From the NCBI GenBank assembly GCA_965217935.1, contig OZ244581.1, positions 1,860,001 through 1,924,000 of the forward strand: a stretch of DNA of 64,000 nt, given 5' to 3'. This document shows, one piece after another, positions 6,855 through 15,813 of this stretch; within the stretch, counting starts at the first letter, position 1, and each line of letters opens with the position of its first letter. The position numbers and the translations under genes are program-made. The stretch is from JBBROS01 sp965217935 (GTDB lineage: Bacteria > Pseudomonadota > Alphaproteobacteria > Acetobacterales > Acetobacteraceae). A model generated the notes under the pieces. It saw only the letters and a list, made by a program, of their open reading frames with translations, ran no database searches and had not been told where the DNA came from.

Positions 6855-9611
6855 ATGCCAGCCGATGCCAAGTATCCCGTCTTCCTCCCCAGCACCCCGT
6901 TCCCGATGCGCGGGGACTTGCCCAAGCGCGAGCCCGCTCTGCTCGATCGCTGGGAGCGGACCCGGCTTTGGGAGCGGACGTCCGAGGCAATGGCAGGGCG
7001 GCCGCCGTTCGTCCTGCATGACGGGCCGATCTACTCCAACGGGCGCCTGCATATCGGCCATGCGCTGAACCGCATCCTGAAGGACGTCGTGATGCGGGCG
7101 CACCGGATGGCAGGCGAGCGCGTCGACTACATCCCGGGCTGGGACACGCACGGGCTGCCGATCGAGTGGAAGGTCGAGGAGGAGTACCGCAAGTCCGGGC
7201 GCGACAAGGACGCGGTGCCGGTGCTCGATTTCCGCGATGAATGCCGGCGCTACTCCGCGCATTGGCTGGCGGTGCAGACCGAGGAGTTCCAGCGCCTAGG
7301 CGTCGCGGGCGATTGGGCCGGGCGCTACGCCACGATGGACTTCGCCTCCGAGGCCGCCATCGCCGCCGAGATCGGCAAGTTCCTGATGAACGGCGCGCTC
7401 TACCGCGGCCTCCGCCCCGTCATGTGGTCGCCGGTGGAGAAGACGGCGCTGGCCGAGGCCGAGGTCGAGTACCATGACCGCGTGAGCGACACCGTGTTCG
7501 TCCGGTTCCCGTTGCTGTCCGGCCCGGTCCGGGATGCGTCGGTGGTGATCTGGACCACGACGCCCTGGACCATCCCGGCGAACCGGGCGCTCGCCTACGG
7601 GCCGGAGATCGACTACGCGCTGGTGCATGTGGACGCGGCGGCGGCGGACAGCTTGGCGCGGCCCGGCGAGCGCCTGCTGATTGCCGCGGCCCTCGTTGAA
7701 CAGGTATGCGGGGCCGCGGGCATCGCGCAGCATCACGTCGAACACGTCTACAAGGGAACCGAGCTGGCCGGGTCGGTGGCGGCGCACCCGTTGCGCGGCC
7801 AGGGCTTCGACCACGATGCGGCGCTCTACCCGGCGGATTACGTCACCACCGATCAGGGCGCCGGATTCGTGCATATCGCCCCGGCGCACGGCGAGGAGGA
7901 CTTCCTGCTGTCGCGCGAGCACGGCATCGAGACGCCGGAGATCGTCGGCGACGACGGGACCTATGCCGCGTGGCTGCCCCTATTCGCCGGCCAGCACGTG
8001 TTCAAGGCCGCGAAGCCCGTGGGCGACGCGCTGGAAGCCGCCGGCGGCCTGCTCGCCCGCGGCAAGCTGGAGCACAGCTATCCGCACTCCTGGCGCAGCA
8101 AGGCCCCCGTCATCTACCGCGCCACGCCGCAATGGTTCATCCGCATGGACGGGCCGGAGCAGATCCGCGCCCGCGCGCTCGACGCCATCGCCGCCACCGC
8201 CTTCATCCCCGAGGCCGGGCGCACCCGGCTTTCCAGCATGGTCGCCACCCGGCCCGACTGGTGCATCAGCCGTCAGCGCGCGTGGGGCGTGCCGATCCCG
8301 GTGTTCGCCGACCGGCGCACCGGCGAGCCGCTCCGCGACCAGGCCGTGCTCCGCCGCATCATCGAGGCGTTCAAGGCCGAGGGCGCGGACGCCTGGTATC
8401 GTTCGCCGCCGGAACGCTTCCTCGGCGACGCCTACGACCCGGCGCATTACGAGCAGGTGCGCGACATCGTGGACGTGTGGTTCGAATCTGGCAGCACGCA
8501 CAGCTTCGCCCTGGAAGACCGCGGCGGGCCTTGGCCGGCTGACCTCTACCTCGAAGGCAGCGACCAGCACCGTGGCTGGTTCCAGTCAAGCCTGCTGGAA
8601 GCGGTCGGCACGCGCGGGCGGGCGCCGTACAAGGCGGTGCTGACCCACGGATTCGTGCTGGACGAGCACGGGCGCAAGATGAGCAAGTCGCTCGGCAACG
8701 TGACCGCGCCGCAGGAGGTGACGGAAACGCTGGGCGCGGACATCCTGCGGCTCTGGGTGGTGAACTCGGACGTGTCGGAGGACCTGCGCATCGGCCCCGA
8801 AATCCTGAAGCAGCAGGCCGAGCTTTACCGGCGGCTGCGCAACACGTTGCGCTGGCTGCTGGGCAGCCTGGCCGGGTTCAGCGACGCCGAGACCGTGCCG
8901 GAGGCCGACATGCCGGAGCTGGAGCGGTGGGTGCTGCATCGGCTGTCCGAACTCGACGCGCAAATGCGCCGCGCGCTTGAGACGCATGATTGGACCGGGG
9001 TCTATCCCGAGCTGCATGCCTTCTGCTCGGCCGACCTCAGCGCGTTCTACTTCGACATCCGCAAGGACAGCCTCTACTGCGACGCGCCGGGCGCCCCGAA
9101 GCGGCGGGCGGCGCGCACCGTGCTGGACCATCTGCACCGGCGCCTGACCGCCTGGCTCGCGCCCGTTCTGTGCTTCACGGCGGAAGAGGCCTGGCTGGCG
9201 CGGTTCCCGTCCGATCAGGGCAGCGTCCACTTGCAGCAGTTCCCGGCGATCCCGGAGGGGTGGCGCAACCCGGCTCTCGCCGCGCGCTGGAGCGGGATCC
9301 GCGAGGTGCGCGGGCTGATGACGACCGCCCTGGAGCAGGCCCGCGCGGCGAAGGCGATCGGGTCGTCGCTGCAAGCGGCGCTCACGCTTCCCGCGGAGGC
9401 GACCGGCCTGCTGCCGGCGGACGAGTGGGCCGAGCTCGCGATCGTCTCGCAGGCGCGTGCCGGAGCGGCGCTCGCGGTGGCACGGGCTGAAGGCGGCAAG
9501 TGCGCCCGCTGCTGGCGGGTCCTGCCCGAGGTTGGCCGGGCGCACCCCGACCTCTGCCTGCGCTGCACGGAGGTGGTCGAGGCCGCCCCCGCCCAAGCCG
9601 CGGCCGAATGA
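6855..9611 (+). CDS. ileS: Isoleucine--tRNA ligase
   Basis: Class Ia aminoacyl-tRNA synthetase that charges tRNA-Ile, with editing of misactivated valine. The 918 residues contain the HIGH motif (GRLHIGHALN, about residue 72), the CP1 editing domain with WTTTPWTIPANRAL, the CISRQRAWGVPIP block, the KMSKS loop (GRKMSKSLGN), an anticodon-binding domain, and a C-terminal zinc module with CARCW and CLRC. All expected domains are present and uninterrupted. A 230-nt leader precedes the gene. Its TGA overlaps the lspA ATG, coupling tRNA charging with lipoprotein maturation, as is common for ileS-lspA pairs. Confidence 0.98.
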   Translation: MPADAKYPVFLPSTPFPMRGDLPKREPALLDRWERTRLWERTSEAMAGRPPFVLHDGPIYSNGRLHIGHALNRILKDVVMRAHRMAGERVDYIPGWDTHGLPIEWKVEEEYRKSGRDKDAVPVLDFRDECRRYSAHWLAVQTEEFQRLGVAGDWAGRYATMDFASEAAIAAEIGKFLMNGALYRGLRPVMWSPVEKTALAEAEVEYHDRVSDTVFVRFPLLSGPVRDASVVIWTTTPWTIPANRALAYGPEIDYALVHVDAAAADSLARPGERLLIAAALVEQVCGAAGIAQHHVEHVYKGTELAGSVAAHPLRGQGFDHDAALYPADYVTTDQGAGFVHIAPAHGEEDFLLSREHGIETPEIVGDDGTYAAWLPLFAGQHVFKAAKPVGDALEAAGGLLARGKLEHSYPHSWRSKAPVIYRATPQWFIRMDGPEQIRARALDAIAATAFIPEAGRTRLSSMVATRPDWCISRQRAWGVPIPVFADRRTGEPLRDQAVLRRIIEAFKAEGADAWYRSPPERFLGDAYDPAHYEQVRDIVDVWFESGSTHSFALEDRGGPWPADLYLEGSDQHRGWFQSSLLEAVGTRGRAPYKAVLTHGFVLDEHGRKMSKSLGNVTAPQEVTETLGADILRLWVVNSDVSEDLRIGPEILKQQAELYRRLRNTLRWLLGSLAGFSDAETVPEADMPELERWVLHRLSELDAQMRRALETHDWTGVYPELHAFCSADLSAFYFDIRKDSLYCDAPGAPKRRAARTVLDHLHRRLTAWLAPVLCFTAEEAWLARFPSDQGSVHLQQFPAIPEGWRNPALAARWSGIREVRGLMTTALEQARAAKAIGSSLQAALTLPAEATGLLPADEWAELAIVSQARAGAALAVARAEGGKCARCWRVLPEVGRAHPDLCLRCTEVVEAAPAQAAAE

Positions 9612-10102
9612 TGCCCCTGTGGGGCCTGGTTTGCGCCGTGCTGGTGCTGGCTGCCGACCAGGCCAGCAAGTGGTGGATGCTGCACGTGATCCATCTGCCG
9701 GAGCAAGGCTCGATTACCGTGCTGCCGGTGCTGAACCTGACGATGGTTTGGAACCAGGGGGTCACGTTCGGGCTGTTCCACCAGACCGGGACGGCGGGGC
9801 CTTGGGTCCTGGCCGGGGTGGCGCTCGCGGTGGTGGCGGCGTTGGGGGTTTGGCTGTTCCGGGCCGAGAGCCGGGTGGTGGCGGTGGCCCTGGGAGCGAT
9901 CGCCGGAGGCGCGGTCGGCAACGTCATCGACCGGGTGCGTTACGGCGCCGTGGTCGATTTCATCCACGCCCACGCCTTCGGGTGGTCCTGGTACGTGTTC
10001 AACGTGGCCGATGCCGCGATCGTGTGCGGCGTCGCGGCCCTGATGCTTGACGGGCTGCTGCCCTCGCGCAATCGCTTGCAGCCGCGCCGCGTCCGGCAGT
10101 AA
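9608..10102 (+). CDS. lspA: Lipoprotein signal peptidase (signal peptidase II)
   Basis: Inner-membrane aspartyl protease that removes signal peptides from diacylglyceryl-prolipoproteins. The 164-residue protein has four predicted membrane segments. The LspA motifs carry both catalytic aspartates: GNVIDRVRYGAVVDF and VFNVADAAI. Also visible are AADQASKWW near the N-terminus and the loop NQGVTFGLF. The chosen ATG overlaps the ileS stop (ATGA). A second ATG follows directly at 9611. The next gene encodes a lipoprotein, a likely substrate. Confidence 0.96.
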   Translation: MMPLWGLVCAVLVLAADQASKWWMLHVIHLPEQGSITVLPVLNLTMVWNQGVTFGLFHQTGTAGPWVLAGVALAVVAALGVWLFRAESRVVAVALGAIAGGAVGNVIDRVRYGAVVDFIHAHAFGWSWYVFNVADAAIVCGVAALMLDGLLPSRNRLQPRRVRQ

Positions 10103-10113
10103 GAACCGCGGCC

Positions 10114-10659
10114 ATGACAAGAACGATCGTCCTGCTCGCCGCCTCCGCGTTGACCGTCTCCGCTTGCAGCGGCGACCAGCTCACCCGCACCTTCGGGCTG
10201 ACCCGCGATGCGCCGGACGAGTTCCAAGTGACGACCCGCGCGCCGCTTTCGATGCCGCCTGACTTCAACCTGCGCGCGCCTCGGCCCGGCGCGTCGCGCC
10301 CGCAGGAGCTGACGCAGCAGCAGGCGGCGGAGGCGGCCCTGGCGCCGGCAACCTTGAGCGGGCCGAACGGCGCGGCGGCCGAGTCGCCCGGCCAGCAGGC
10401 GCTGGTGGCCGCGGCAGGACCTGCGGCGCCCGCCAACATCCGCGCCGAGGTCGACCGCGACGCGGCGGTCGATACCCCGAGCGAGAGCTTCACCGACAAG
10501 CTGATGTTCTGGAAAAGCCCGCCCGCGCCCGGGACCGCGGTGGACGCGACGCGGGAATCGTCCCGTATCCGCCAGAACGCAGCCCTCGGGCGCGACCCGG
10601 AGGCCGGCGACACGCCGATAATCCAACGCAAGCGGCAGGGTATATTCAACCTGTTCTAG
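10114..10659 (+). CDS. DUF3035 family lipoprotein
   Basis: 181-residue predicted lipoprotein: an N-terminal signal with lipobox VSAC (lipidated Cys at residue 18), then the DUF3035 features DAPDEFQVTTRAPLSMPPDF and a C-terminal stretch ending DTPIIQRKRQGIFNLF. This family typically follows lspA in Alphaproteobacteria, sometimes just before a peptidase M16 pair, which is absent here. Function is unknown; outer-membrane anchoring is expected. It begins 11 nt after lspA, so it is probably in the same operon. Confidence 0.9.
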   Translation: MTRTIVLLAASALTVSACSGDQLTRTFGLTRDAPDEFQVTTRAPLSMPPDFNLRAPRPGASRPQELTQQQAAEAALAPATLSGPNGAAAESPGQQALVAAAGPAAPANIRAEVDRDAAVDTPSESFTDKLMFWKSPPAPGTAVDATRESSRIRQNAALGRDPEAGDTPIIQRKRQGIFNLF

Positions 10660-10757
10660 CCTCCGGGGCGGCAGCCAAGGCCACGGTTCTCGCCGAGCCT
10701 TATGCCGGGCTTCAGGCGCAGGCGTTAGGGCTGGCCGAAGCCGCCGGGCTGGCCCCG

Positions 10758-11594
10758 GTGACGATGCCGCTTCATGCCCGCGCGCCGTGGCGGTGGGTTG
10801 GCGCACGGTTCTGGCCCGATCCCCTCAAAGCCGTCACGCTTCCCCGCCTTCCGGACGGCCCGATCGTCTCGGCCGGCGGCACGGCGGCGGTCGTCGCCGC
10901 GGCGTTGCGGTCGGATGCGCGTCCGGTGGTGCAGATCCAGCATCCCCGCATCGACCCGGCGAAGTTCGACGTCATCGTCGTGAACCGGCATGACGGCCTC
11001 TCGGGCGCGAACGTGATCACCACGCGGACGGCGCTGCACCGGGCGACCCCGGCGCGGCTGGCGGCGGCGGCGGAGGAATGGCGGCCACGGCTGGCCCACC
11101 TGCCCCGGCCCTTGGTCGCGGTGCTGGTCGGGGGCAGCAATGGGCGGTTCCGGCTCGACGGCGGGGTCGCCAGCCGGCTCGCCGGGCAGCTCGCCCTGAT
11201 GATGCGGGCCGATCATGCGGGGCTGGCGCTGACGCCGTCGCGGCGGACCGCGCCCGACGCGCGGGCGGCGTTCGAGCGGGCACTGGCGCCCGAGGGGGCT
11301 TGGGTTTGGGACATGCAGGGCGAGAACCCGTATTTCGGGATGCTCGCCTTGGCGGACGCGATCGTGGTGACGGAGGACAGCGTTTCGATGGTGTCCGAGG
11401 CTGCCGCGACGTCGGCGCCGGTGCTGCTGGCGCCGCTGCCCGGACGATCGCGGCGCATCCGGCTGTTCAACCGGCTGCTGCAGCAGGATGGCCGGCTGCG
11501 TCCGTTCAACGGGCGGCTTGAGATGTGGCCGGTGCGGTCGATCGACGACACTGCGGAGGCCGGGGCGGAGGTGAGGCGGCGTCTTGGGCTGTGA
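10758..11594 (+). CDS. ELM1-like protein (mitochondrial fission ELM1 family), start uncertain
   Basis: 278 residues from the first canonical start (GTG). Family features include a glycosyltransferase-B-like fold, VVQIQHPRIDP, FDVIVVNRHDGL, VAVLVGGSNGRF, and the C-terminal EDSVSMVSEAAATSAPV nucleotide-sugar-like site. Bacterial ELM1-like proteins are often linked to surface polysaccharide genes. Coding similarity continues upstream in frame: codons 10677-10757 read KATVLAEPYAGLQAQALGLA and onward, which resembles the family N-terminus. No ATG, GTG or TTG occurs there, so the true start may be a rare codon such as ATT at 10644, which has a purine-rich stretch before it, or an undetected frameshift may exist. 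Confidence 0.8.
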   Translation: MTMPLHARAPWRWVGARFWPDPLKAVTLPRLPDGPIVSAGGTAAVVAAALRSDARPVVQIQHPRIDPAKFDVIVVNRHDGLSGANVITTRTALHRATPARLAAAAEEWRPRLAHLPRPLVAVLVGGSNGRFRLDGGVASRLAGQLALMMRADHAGLALTPSRRTAPDARAAFERALAPEGAWVWDMQGENPYFGMLALADAIVVTEDSVSMVSEAAATSAPVLLAPLPGRSRRIRLFNRLLQQDGRLRPFNGRLEMWPVRSIDDTAEAGAEVRRRLGL

Positions 11595-11621
11595 CGTGCC
11601 GGAGTCAGTGGGACGGGCAAC

Positions 11622-13421
11622 TCAGCGGTAGGAATCGCCCGTCGGCTCAGCCTGTCTGACATAGACCGTCCCGGCGCCGGTTGGTTGAGACGTGAAAACC
11701 TTGCGATAGTGCGACAGCATCGCGGCGGCATCGGCCTTGAACTGCTCGTCGGGCGTGCCGAGGGCGGTCTGGTCGTCCCAGACGACCACCACGTCGGCGG
11801 GTCTCTGCTGCAGCAGGCCTGCCACCCGCGGGATGATCAGGTCTGCGTAGTGGGCATAGCCGGACCAAGGCTCGCGCACCGAGAGCGGGAAGAAGCCTGA
11901 CGCCGTCCAGAACTGGTAGTTTGAGAGCTGGACGATCGGACGCTTGCCAATGATCCGGCCCATGAAATGCACCGTCGGGCGGAACCGGCACGGCAGCCGG
12001 CGCTGCTGCAGGTGGCCGCAGTTCTGCTGCAGGCCGCCCGGCCGGCTGTTGAGCGCGACGAGCGTCGTCCCGTCCGGGATCGCGGCGCCGAGGCTGGCGT
12101 ATTCGGCGAGGATCGGCTCGATGCTGGCCGTCCAGTCGAGCCGCCAGACCAGGAAGCCGGCGTTGAGCGCAAGCCCGGCCGCGAGCAGCCGGCGATAGCC
12201 GCCGCGGTCGAGCGGCTGCGTCGCCAGCCAGATGACGAACACGATCAGCAGGCAGCCCGTCATCCGCTCGGGCAGGAAGCCCTCGAAGCGGCGCGGGACG
12301 AGCGTCGACAGCAGCGCCAGGGCCAGAATGGCGGCGAGCCAGCAATCGCCCAGGCCCAGGACGCGGCGCCGGGCGTCGCGCAGCCGCTGCCAGACGAGCC
12401 ACGCCGCCGTGAGCCCGAACGCGCCCGAGACGGCGAAATCAGCCGGGGAGAAGCTGACGAAATAGGACAGGCTCAGTAGCTTGAACACGCGCCTTATCGG
12501 GCCGTCGTCGGCGGTGGTCGAGGCCGTTCCCGCGAACTCGTGCGCCGTGTTGGCGATGAAGCGCCCGACTTGCGGCAGGGCATCGTGCGCGGCCAGCGCC
12601 AGCAGCAGGAGGCAGGCCAGGGCGCAGCCGAGCGGAAGCAGCGGCGAGAACCCGGCATCGAGGCGCACGAACCGGCCGGCGCCCGGGCGCCGCGCCAGGA
12701 CGGTCAGCGCGAGGTAACAGGCCGCAACGGGGCCAGCGGCGGCGCCCAATGCCAGGCCCGCCAACGGGTGGGCCAGGTAAGTCGCCAAGCTGAGCCCGAG
12801 CAGGAGGCCGATCCACGGCCACGAGGGCCGCCGCAGCCCGTAGCCGATCACGAACGCCGACTGGGTGAACAGCGCCGTGCCGATCAGGAAGTTCATGAAG
12901 CCCAAATTGGCCAACTCGCCGGTCAGGATCACGAACAGCAGCGGCGCGAAGGCGATGGCGTTCCGGCGCAGCAAAGCGAGGTTTGCGCTCGCGACCAAGC
13001 TGAACAGGGCGAAGATCACGAGCCATGCCGCGCGCTCGGCATCCGGCACGAGGCCGAGGCTTGCCGCCCACGCCATCGCCGCGCTCGACGCCTGGTTGGC
13101 CCACTGCGCCGGGCGCAATTCGAGGTAGCGGCGAAAGAGCGCCCCGGCATCCGACTCGAACCAGGCGAGCGCGATGGCGGTGTTGTAGTGCGCTGGCCCG
13201 TCCTGGGTGGGGAAGAACCTGAACAAAAGCACCGGGGCCGAGCAGACCAGCCAGCCGAACAGGCTCATGCCCAGCAGGGCCGCCCAACGCCGTTCGCCAG
13301 GGTGCGTCCGCTCGCCGCCGGCCGCCGGATGCGGCGGCGGGAGAGAGGCGTCGTCCATCATCGGGCGGACGGGCCGCGTGCGGGAAGGTGCGTCATCGAG
13401 CGTATCCTTGGGCGCGAACAT
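11622..13421 (-). CDS. Multi-spanning membrane protein, possibly glycosyltransferase-related
   Basis: About 599 residues from the ATG at 13421, with roughly ten or more hydrophobic segments (for example WAALLGMSLFGWLVCSAPVL and LGCALACLLLLALA) and a hydrophilic C-terminal part of about 150 residues containing VVVVWDDQTALGTPDEQFK. The layout, with many N-terminal helices, a periplasmic loop motif TQDGPAHYNTAIAL and a soluble tail, resembles polyprenyl-phosphate sugar transferases. No catalytic motif was recognised, so it remains a hypothetical membrane protein. Alternative starts are ATG 13361 or TTG 13469; none has a strong ribosome-binding site. The 5' end abuts a copy of repeat family 1. 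Confidence 0.7.
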   Translation of the reverse strand: MFAPKDTLDDAPSRTRPVRPMMDDASLPPPHPAAGGERTHPGERRWAALLGMSLFGWLVCSAPVLLFRFFPTQDGPAHYNTAIALAWFESDAGALFRRYLELRPAQWANQASSAAMAWAASLGLVPDAERAAWLVIFALFSLVASANLALLRRNAIAFAPLLFVILTGELANLGFMNFLIGTALFTQSAFVIGYGLRRPSWPWIGLLLGLSLATYLAHPLAGLALGAAAGPVAACYLALTVLARRPGAGRFVRLDAGFSPLLPLGCALACLLLLALAAHDALPQVGRFIANTAHEFAGTASTTADDGPIRRVFKLLSLSYFVSFSPADFAVSGAFGLTAAWLVWQRLRDARRRVLGLGDCWLAAILALALLSTLVPRRFEGFLPERMTGCLLIVFVIWLATQPLDRGGYRRLLAAGLALNAGFLVWRLDWTASIEPILAEYASLGAAIPDGTTLVALNSRPGGLQQNCGHLQQRRLPCRFRPTVHFMGRIIGKRPIVQLSNYQFWTASGFFPLSVREPWSGYAHYADLIIPRVAGLLQQRPADVVVVWDDQTALGTPDEQFKADAAAMLSHYRKVFTSQPTGAGTVYVRQAEPTGDSYR

Positions 13422-13730
13422 TGAGCGGTAAAGGCGGCGTCGGCGATGAGCGCGGCAGCACGCCGGCAAATCTGCCGGGTAAAACAGAGGCTTGAAGCTT
13501 GTTCACCTGATCGGTTCACAGCATTCACCTCTGAACGAGTCCTAAGGGCCGGACAAGCTCCCAGCAAGCCGCGGGACGGCTCGGCGCCCTCCCCTGCCGT
13601 AAAAAAAACCGGACAGAATTAATCAAAGCTTGACCGGCGCCGGCGCCGGACAGCCGAAAGCGAACAAGACTCGGCAATCACGCGCCGCATCCTTTCCGAT
13701 CGATTCATCTTTGCCGTCCATAAAGGCCGC
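13422..13730. other. Divergent intergenic region between membrane protein and GGDEF/EAL gene
   Basis: This 309-base divergent region holds repeat family 1 copy C (to about 13548). An AT-richer stretch follows with an A8 run at 13601-13608 and GAATTAATC near 13616, the likeliest place for promoters of both genes. No protein-coding gene is visible. Confidence 0.5.
13425..13548 (-). repeat. Dispersed repeat family 1, copy C
   Basis: Read on the minus strand, an 82-base core aligns without gaps to the copy at 53456-53548 at about 72% identity by eye, including an identical GGCGTGCTGCCGCG block and GCCGACG. Its outer part (AGGACTCGTTCA and TGAACAAGCTT) matches the inverted-repeat arms of the copy at 54493-54600. 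It lies directly upstream of the membrane-protein gene, and its right half is an open frame joined to that gene. Confidence 0.6.
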
Positions 13731-15713
13731 ATGACCGCCCAACTCCACAGAACCCGCCCGCGATGGCGCCGCTTCGCCCGCCTGACCGAGACCGCCTTTT
13801 GGGCGCTAGTCATGGGCGTCCTCGCCTGGGTCGCCTGGTCAGGAATCGAGACCCGGCAGGACCTCCATCTCGCCACCAAGCGCGCGATCCGCGTCGCCGA
13901 GCTGCGCGGCAGTTTCGCCTACCTCAACGAATGGTTGACCATGTCCGCGCGCATGGCCGTCGCCACCGGGGACCAGCGCTGGGTCGAGCGCTATGACGAA
14001 GCAAGCCCCAAGCTCGCCGCCAACATCGCCGAGGCCCTCACCCAGGCAACCCCGGAAATCGCCGACGCCCTCAGGAACACCACCCAGGAATCCTACCGCG
14101 GCCTGGCCTCCATGGAGCGCGCCGCCATAGACGACGCCGAGCGCGGCGACCTGCAGGCAGCGCGAACGCTGCTCAACGGACCCGAGTTCGCCTACATCGA
14201 AGCCGTCTACCAATCCGGCATCGACGCCTTCGGGCAGGACCTGGCCGAGCTGACCGCCGCCCGCGCCGAGGACCTGGACCGCCGCGCCTGGCTCGAGGCC
14301 GCCTCCCTCATCCTCGGCATCGTGCTGGTCACGGGCGCGGTCTTCGCCAAACGCGGCAAGGCCCGCCTATCAGTCGCCCTGAAACGGACCGAGTTCCTCG
14401 CCCGCACCGACCCGCTGACCGGCCTGCCGAACCGGCGCAAGTTCTATGAGGACCTGCAGGCCATGACCTCCGGCGCGGCGGTCGAACCCGGCGCCTTCGC
14501 GCTCCTCATGCTCGACCTCGACCGGTTCAAGGCCGTCAACGACGCCCACGGCCACGCCGCCGGCGACGCCCTCCTGCATAACGCGGCGGAACGCCTCGCC
14601 GCCGTGGCCCGTGCCGGCGACATCATCGCCCGGCTCGGGGCCGACGAGTTCGCCATCATCGCCCCCCTCGCCGCCACCCCGCTCCGCACCGAGGCCGAGG
14701 CCGCAGCCCAGGCCGCAGCCCGCATCATCGAAGCTTTCGCCGCCCCGTTCAACCTGACGAGCGGTCTCTCCGTCCAGATCGGCGCCAGCATCGGCGTCGC
14801 CATCCACAACCCCGATGACGGCGTCGCCGAGGATCTCGTCTATCGCGCCGACGTCGCCCTCCATCGCGCCAAAGCCGAGGGCCGCAACCGCCCCTGCTTC
14901 TTCGAGCCGCAGGTTGACGAGCAGGTCCGTGCCCGGGCAAAGCTCGAAGCCGAGCTCCGCCAAGCCCTCCGCGACGACGCGCTCGTCCCCTACTTCCAGC
15001 CGCTGGTCGAAACCCAATCCGGCCGCGTCGTCGCCTTCGAAATGCTCGCCCGCTGGCCCAGGCCCGGCGCCGGCATGGTCAGCCCGGGCGAATTCATCCC
15101 CCTCGCCGAGAGCGCCGGGCTGATCGCCGACTTGACCAAGCGCCTCATTACCCAGGCCTGCCGCGCCGCCGCGCAATGGCCAAGCCACATCACCCTCGCC
15201 TGCAACGTCTCGCCGCTGCTGCTCAAGGATACTGGCTTCGTCGCGATGCTCCGCACGATCCTGGACGAGACCGGCTTTCCTCCCGCCCGGCTCGAGCTCG
15301 AGATCACCGAGAGCGCCCTGCTCGACGACCTCGCCCTCGCCGGCGCCTTGATGCGCGACATGAAGCAGCTCGGCGTCTCCCTTGCCCTGGACGATTTCGG
15401 CACCGGCTACTCGAGCCTGCGCCACCTTCAGTCGCTGCCCTTCGACAAGCTCAAGATCGACGCGGGCTTCGTCGGCGGCATGGCCGGCGACGGAGAAAGC
15501 CGCAAGATCGTCGCCGCCGTGATCGGCCTCGGCCAAAGCCTCGGCCTGGTCACCGTGGCCGAGGGCGTCGAGACCGAGGACGTCGCCGCCCTGCTGCGGG
15601 ACCTCGGCTGCGACCTCGGCCAAGGCTGGCTCTTCGGCCGCCCCGCCCCCGAACACGCGACCGCAACCCTCCTGCGGCAAGCCGGGCGGGCGGGCATCAA
15701 GGCTATCGCATAA
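13731..15713 (+). CDS. Membrane-bound diguanylate cyclase/phosphodiesterase (GGDEF-EAL)
   Basis: 660-residue c-di-GMP signalling protein. A transmembrane helix (about 21-38), a periplasmic four-helix-like sensor region (about 40-187) and a second helix (about 189-205) are followed by a GGDEF domain (about 220-375) and an EAL domain (about 393-645). The signature GGDEF is GADEF (303-307), with an inhibitory RxxD site (RAGD, 294-297) five residues before it. The EAL domain keeps EMLARW (ExLxR), CNVSP, ELEITES, LDDFGTGYSSL, DKLKIDAGF and AEGVETE, so phosphodiesterase activity is likely, while cyclase activity is uncertain. Control of motility is plausible since motBA lie in the same window. Confidence 0.94.
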   Translation: MTAQLHRTRPRWRRFARLTETAFWALVMGVLAWVAWSGIETRQDLHLATKRAIRVAELRGSFAYLNEWLTMSARMAVATGDQRWVERYDEASPKLAANIAEALTQATPEIADALRNTTQESYRGLASMERAAIDDAERGDLQAARTLLNGPEFAYIEAVYQSGIDAFGQDLAELTAARAEDLDRRAWLEAASLILGIVLVTGAVFAKRGKARLSVALKRTEFLARTDPLTGLPNRRKFYEDLQAMTSGAAVEPGAFALLMLDLDRFKAVNDAHGHAAGDALLHNAAERLAAVARAGDIIARLGADEFAIIAPLAATPLRTEAEAAAQAAARIIEAFAAPFNLTSGLSVQIGASIGVAIHNPDDGVAEDLVYRADVALHRAKAEGRNRPCFFEPQVDEQVRARAKLEAELRQALRDDALVPYFQPLVETQSGRVVAFEMLARWPRPGAGMVSPGEFIPLAESAGLIADLTKRLITQACRAAAQWPSHITLACNVSPLLLKDTGFVAMLRTILDETGFPPARLELEITESALLDDLALAGALMRDMKQLGVSLALDDFGTGYSSLRHLQSLPFDKLKIDAGFVGGMAGDGESRKIVAAVIGLGQSLGLVTVAEGVETEDVAALLRDLGCDLGQGWLFGRPAPEHATATLLRQAGRAGIKAIA

Positions 15714-15746
15714 GAAAAACCGACCCTCGCCCCATTCGCCCCAAGA

Positions 15747-15762
15747 TGTTTCACGTGAAATA
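15747..15762. promoter_or_regulatory. parS-like centromere site
   Basis: TGTTTCACGTGAAATA matches the bacterial parS consensus TGTTTCACGTGAAACA at 15 of 16 positions, with the TTTCACGTGAAA core fully palindromic. It sits in the intergenic space between the GGDEF/EAL gene and the ABC ATPase gene. In the bacteria studied, ParB loads at such sites, which cluster near the replication origin. No parA, parB or dnaA lies in the window. Confidence 0.8.
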
Positions 15763-15813
15763 GCCCGCCGCCGCCAGCCCCCGCTTGCCCCAGCCGTCCC
15801 CGCCGTTCACACT

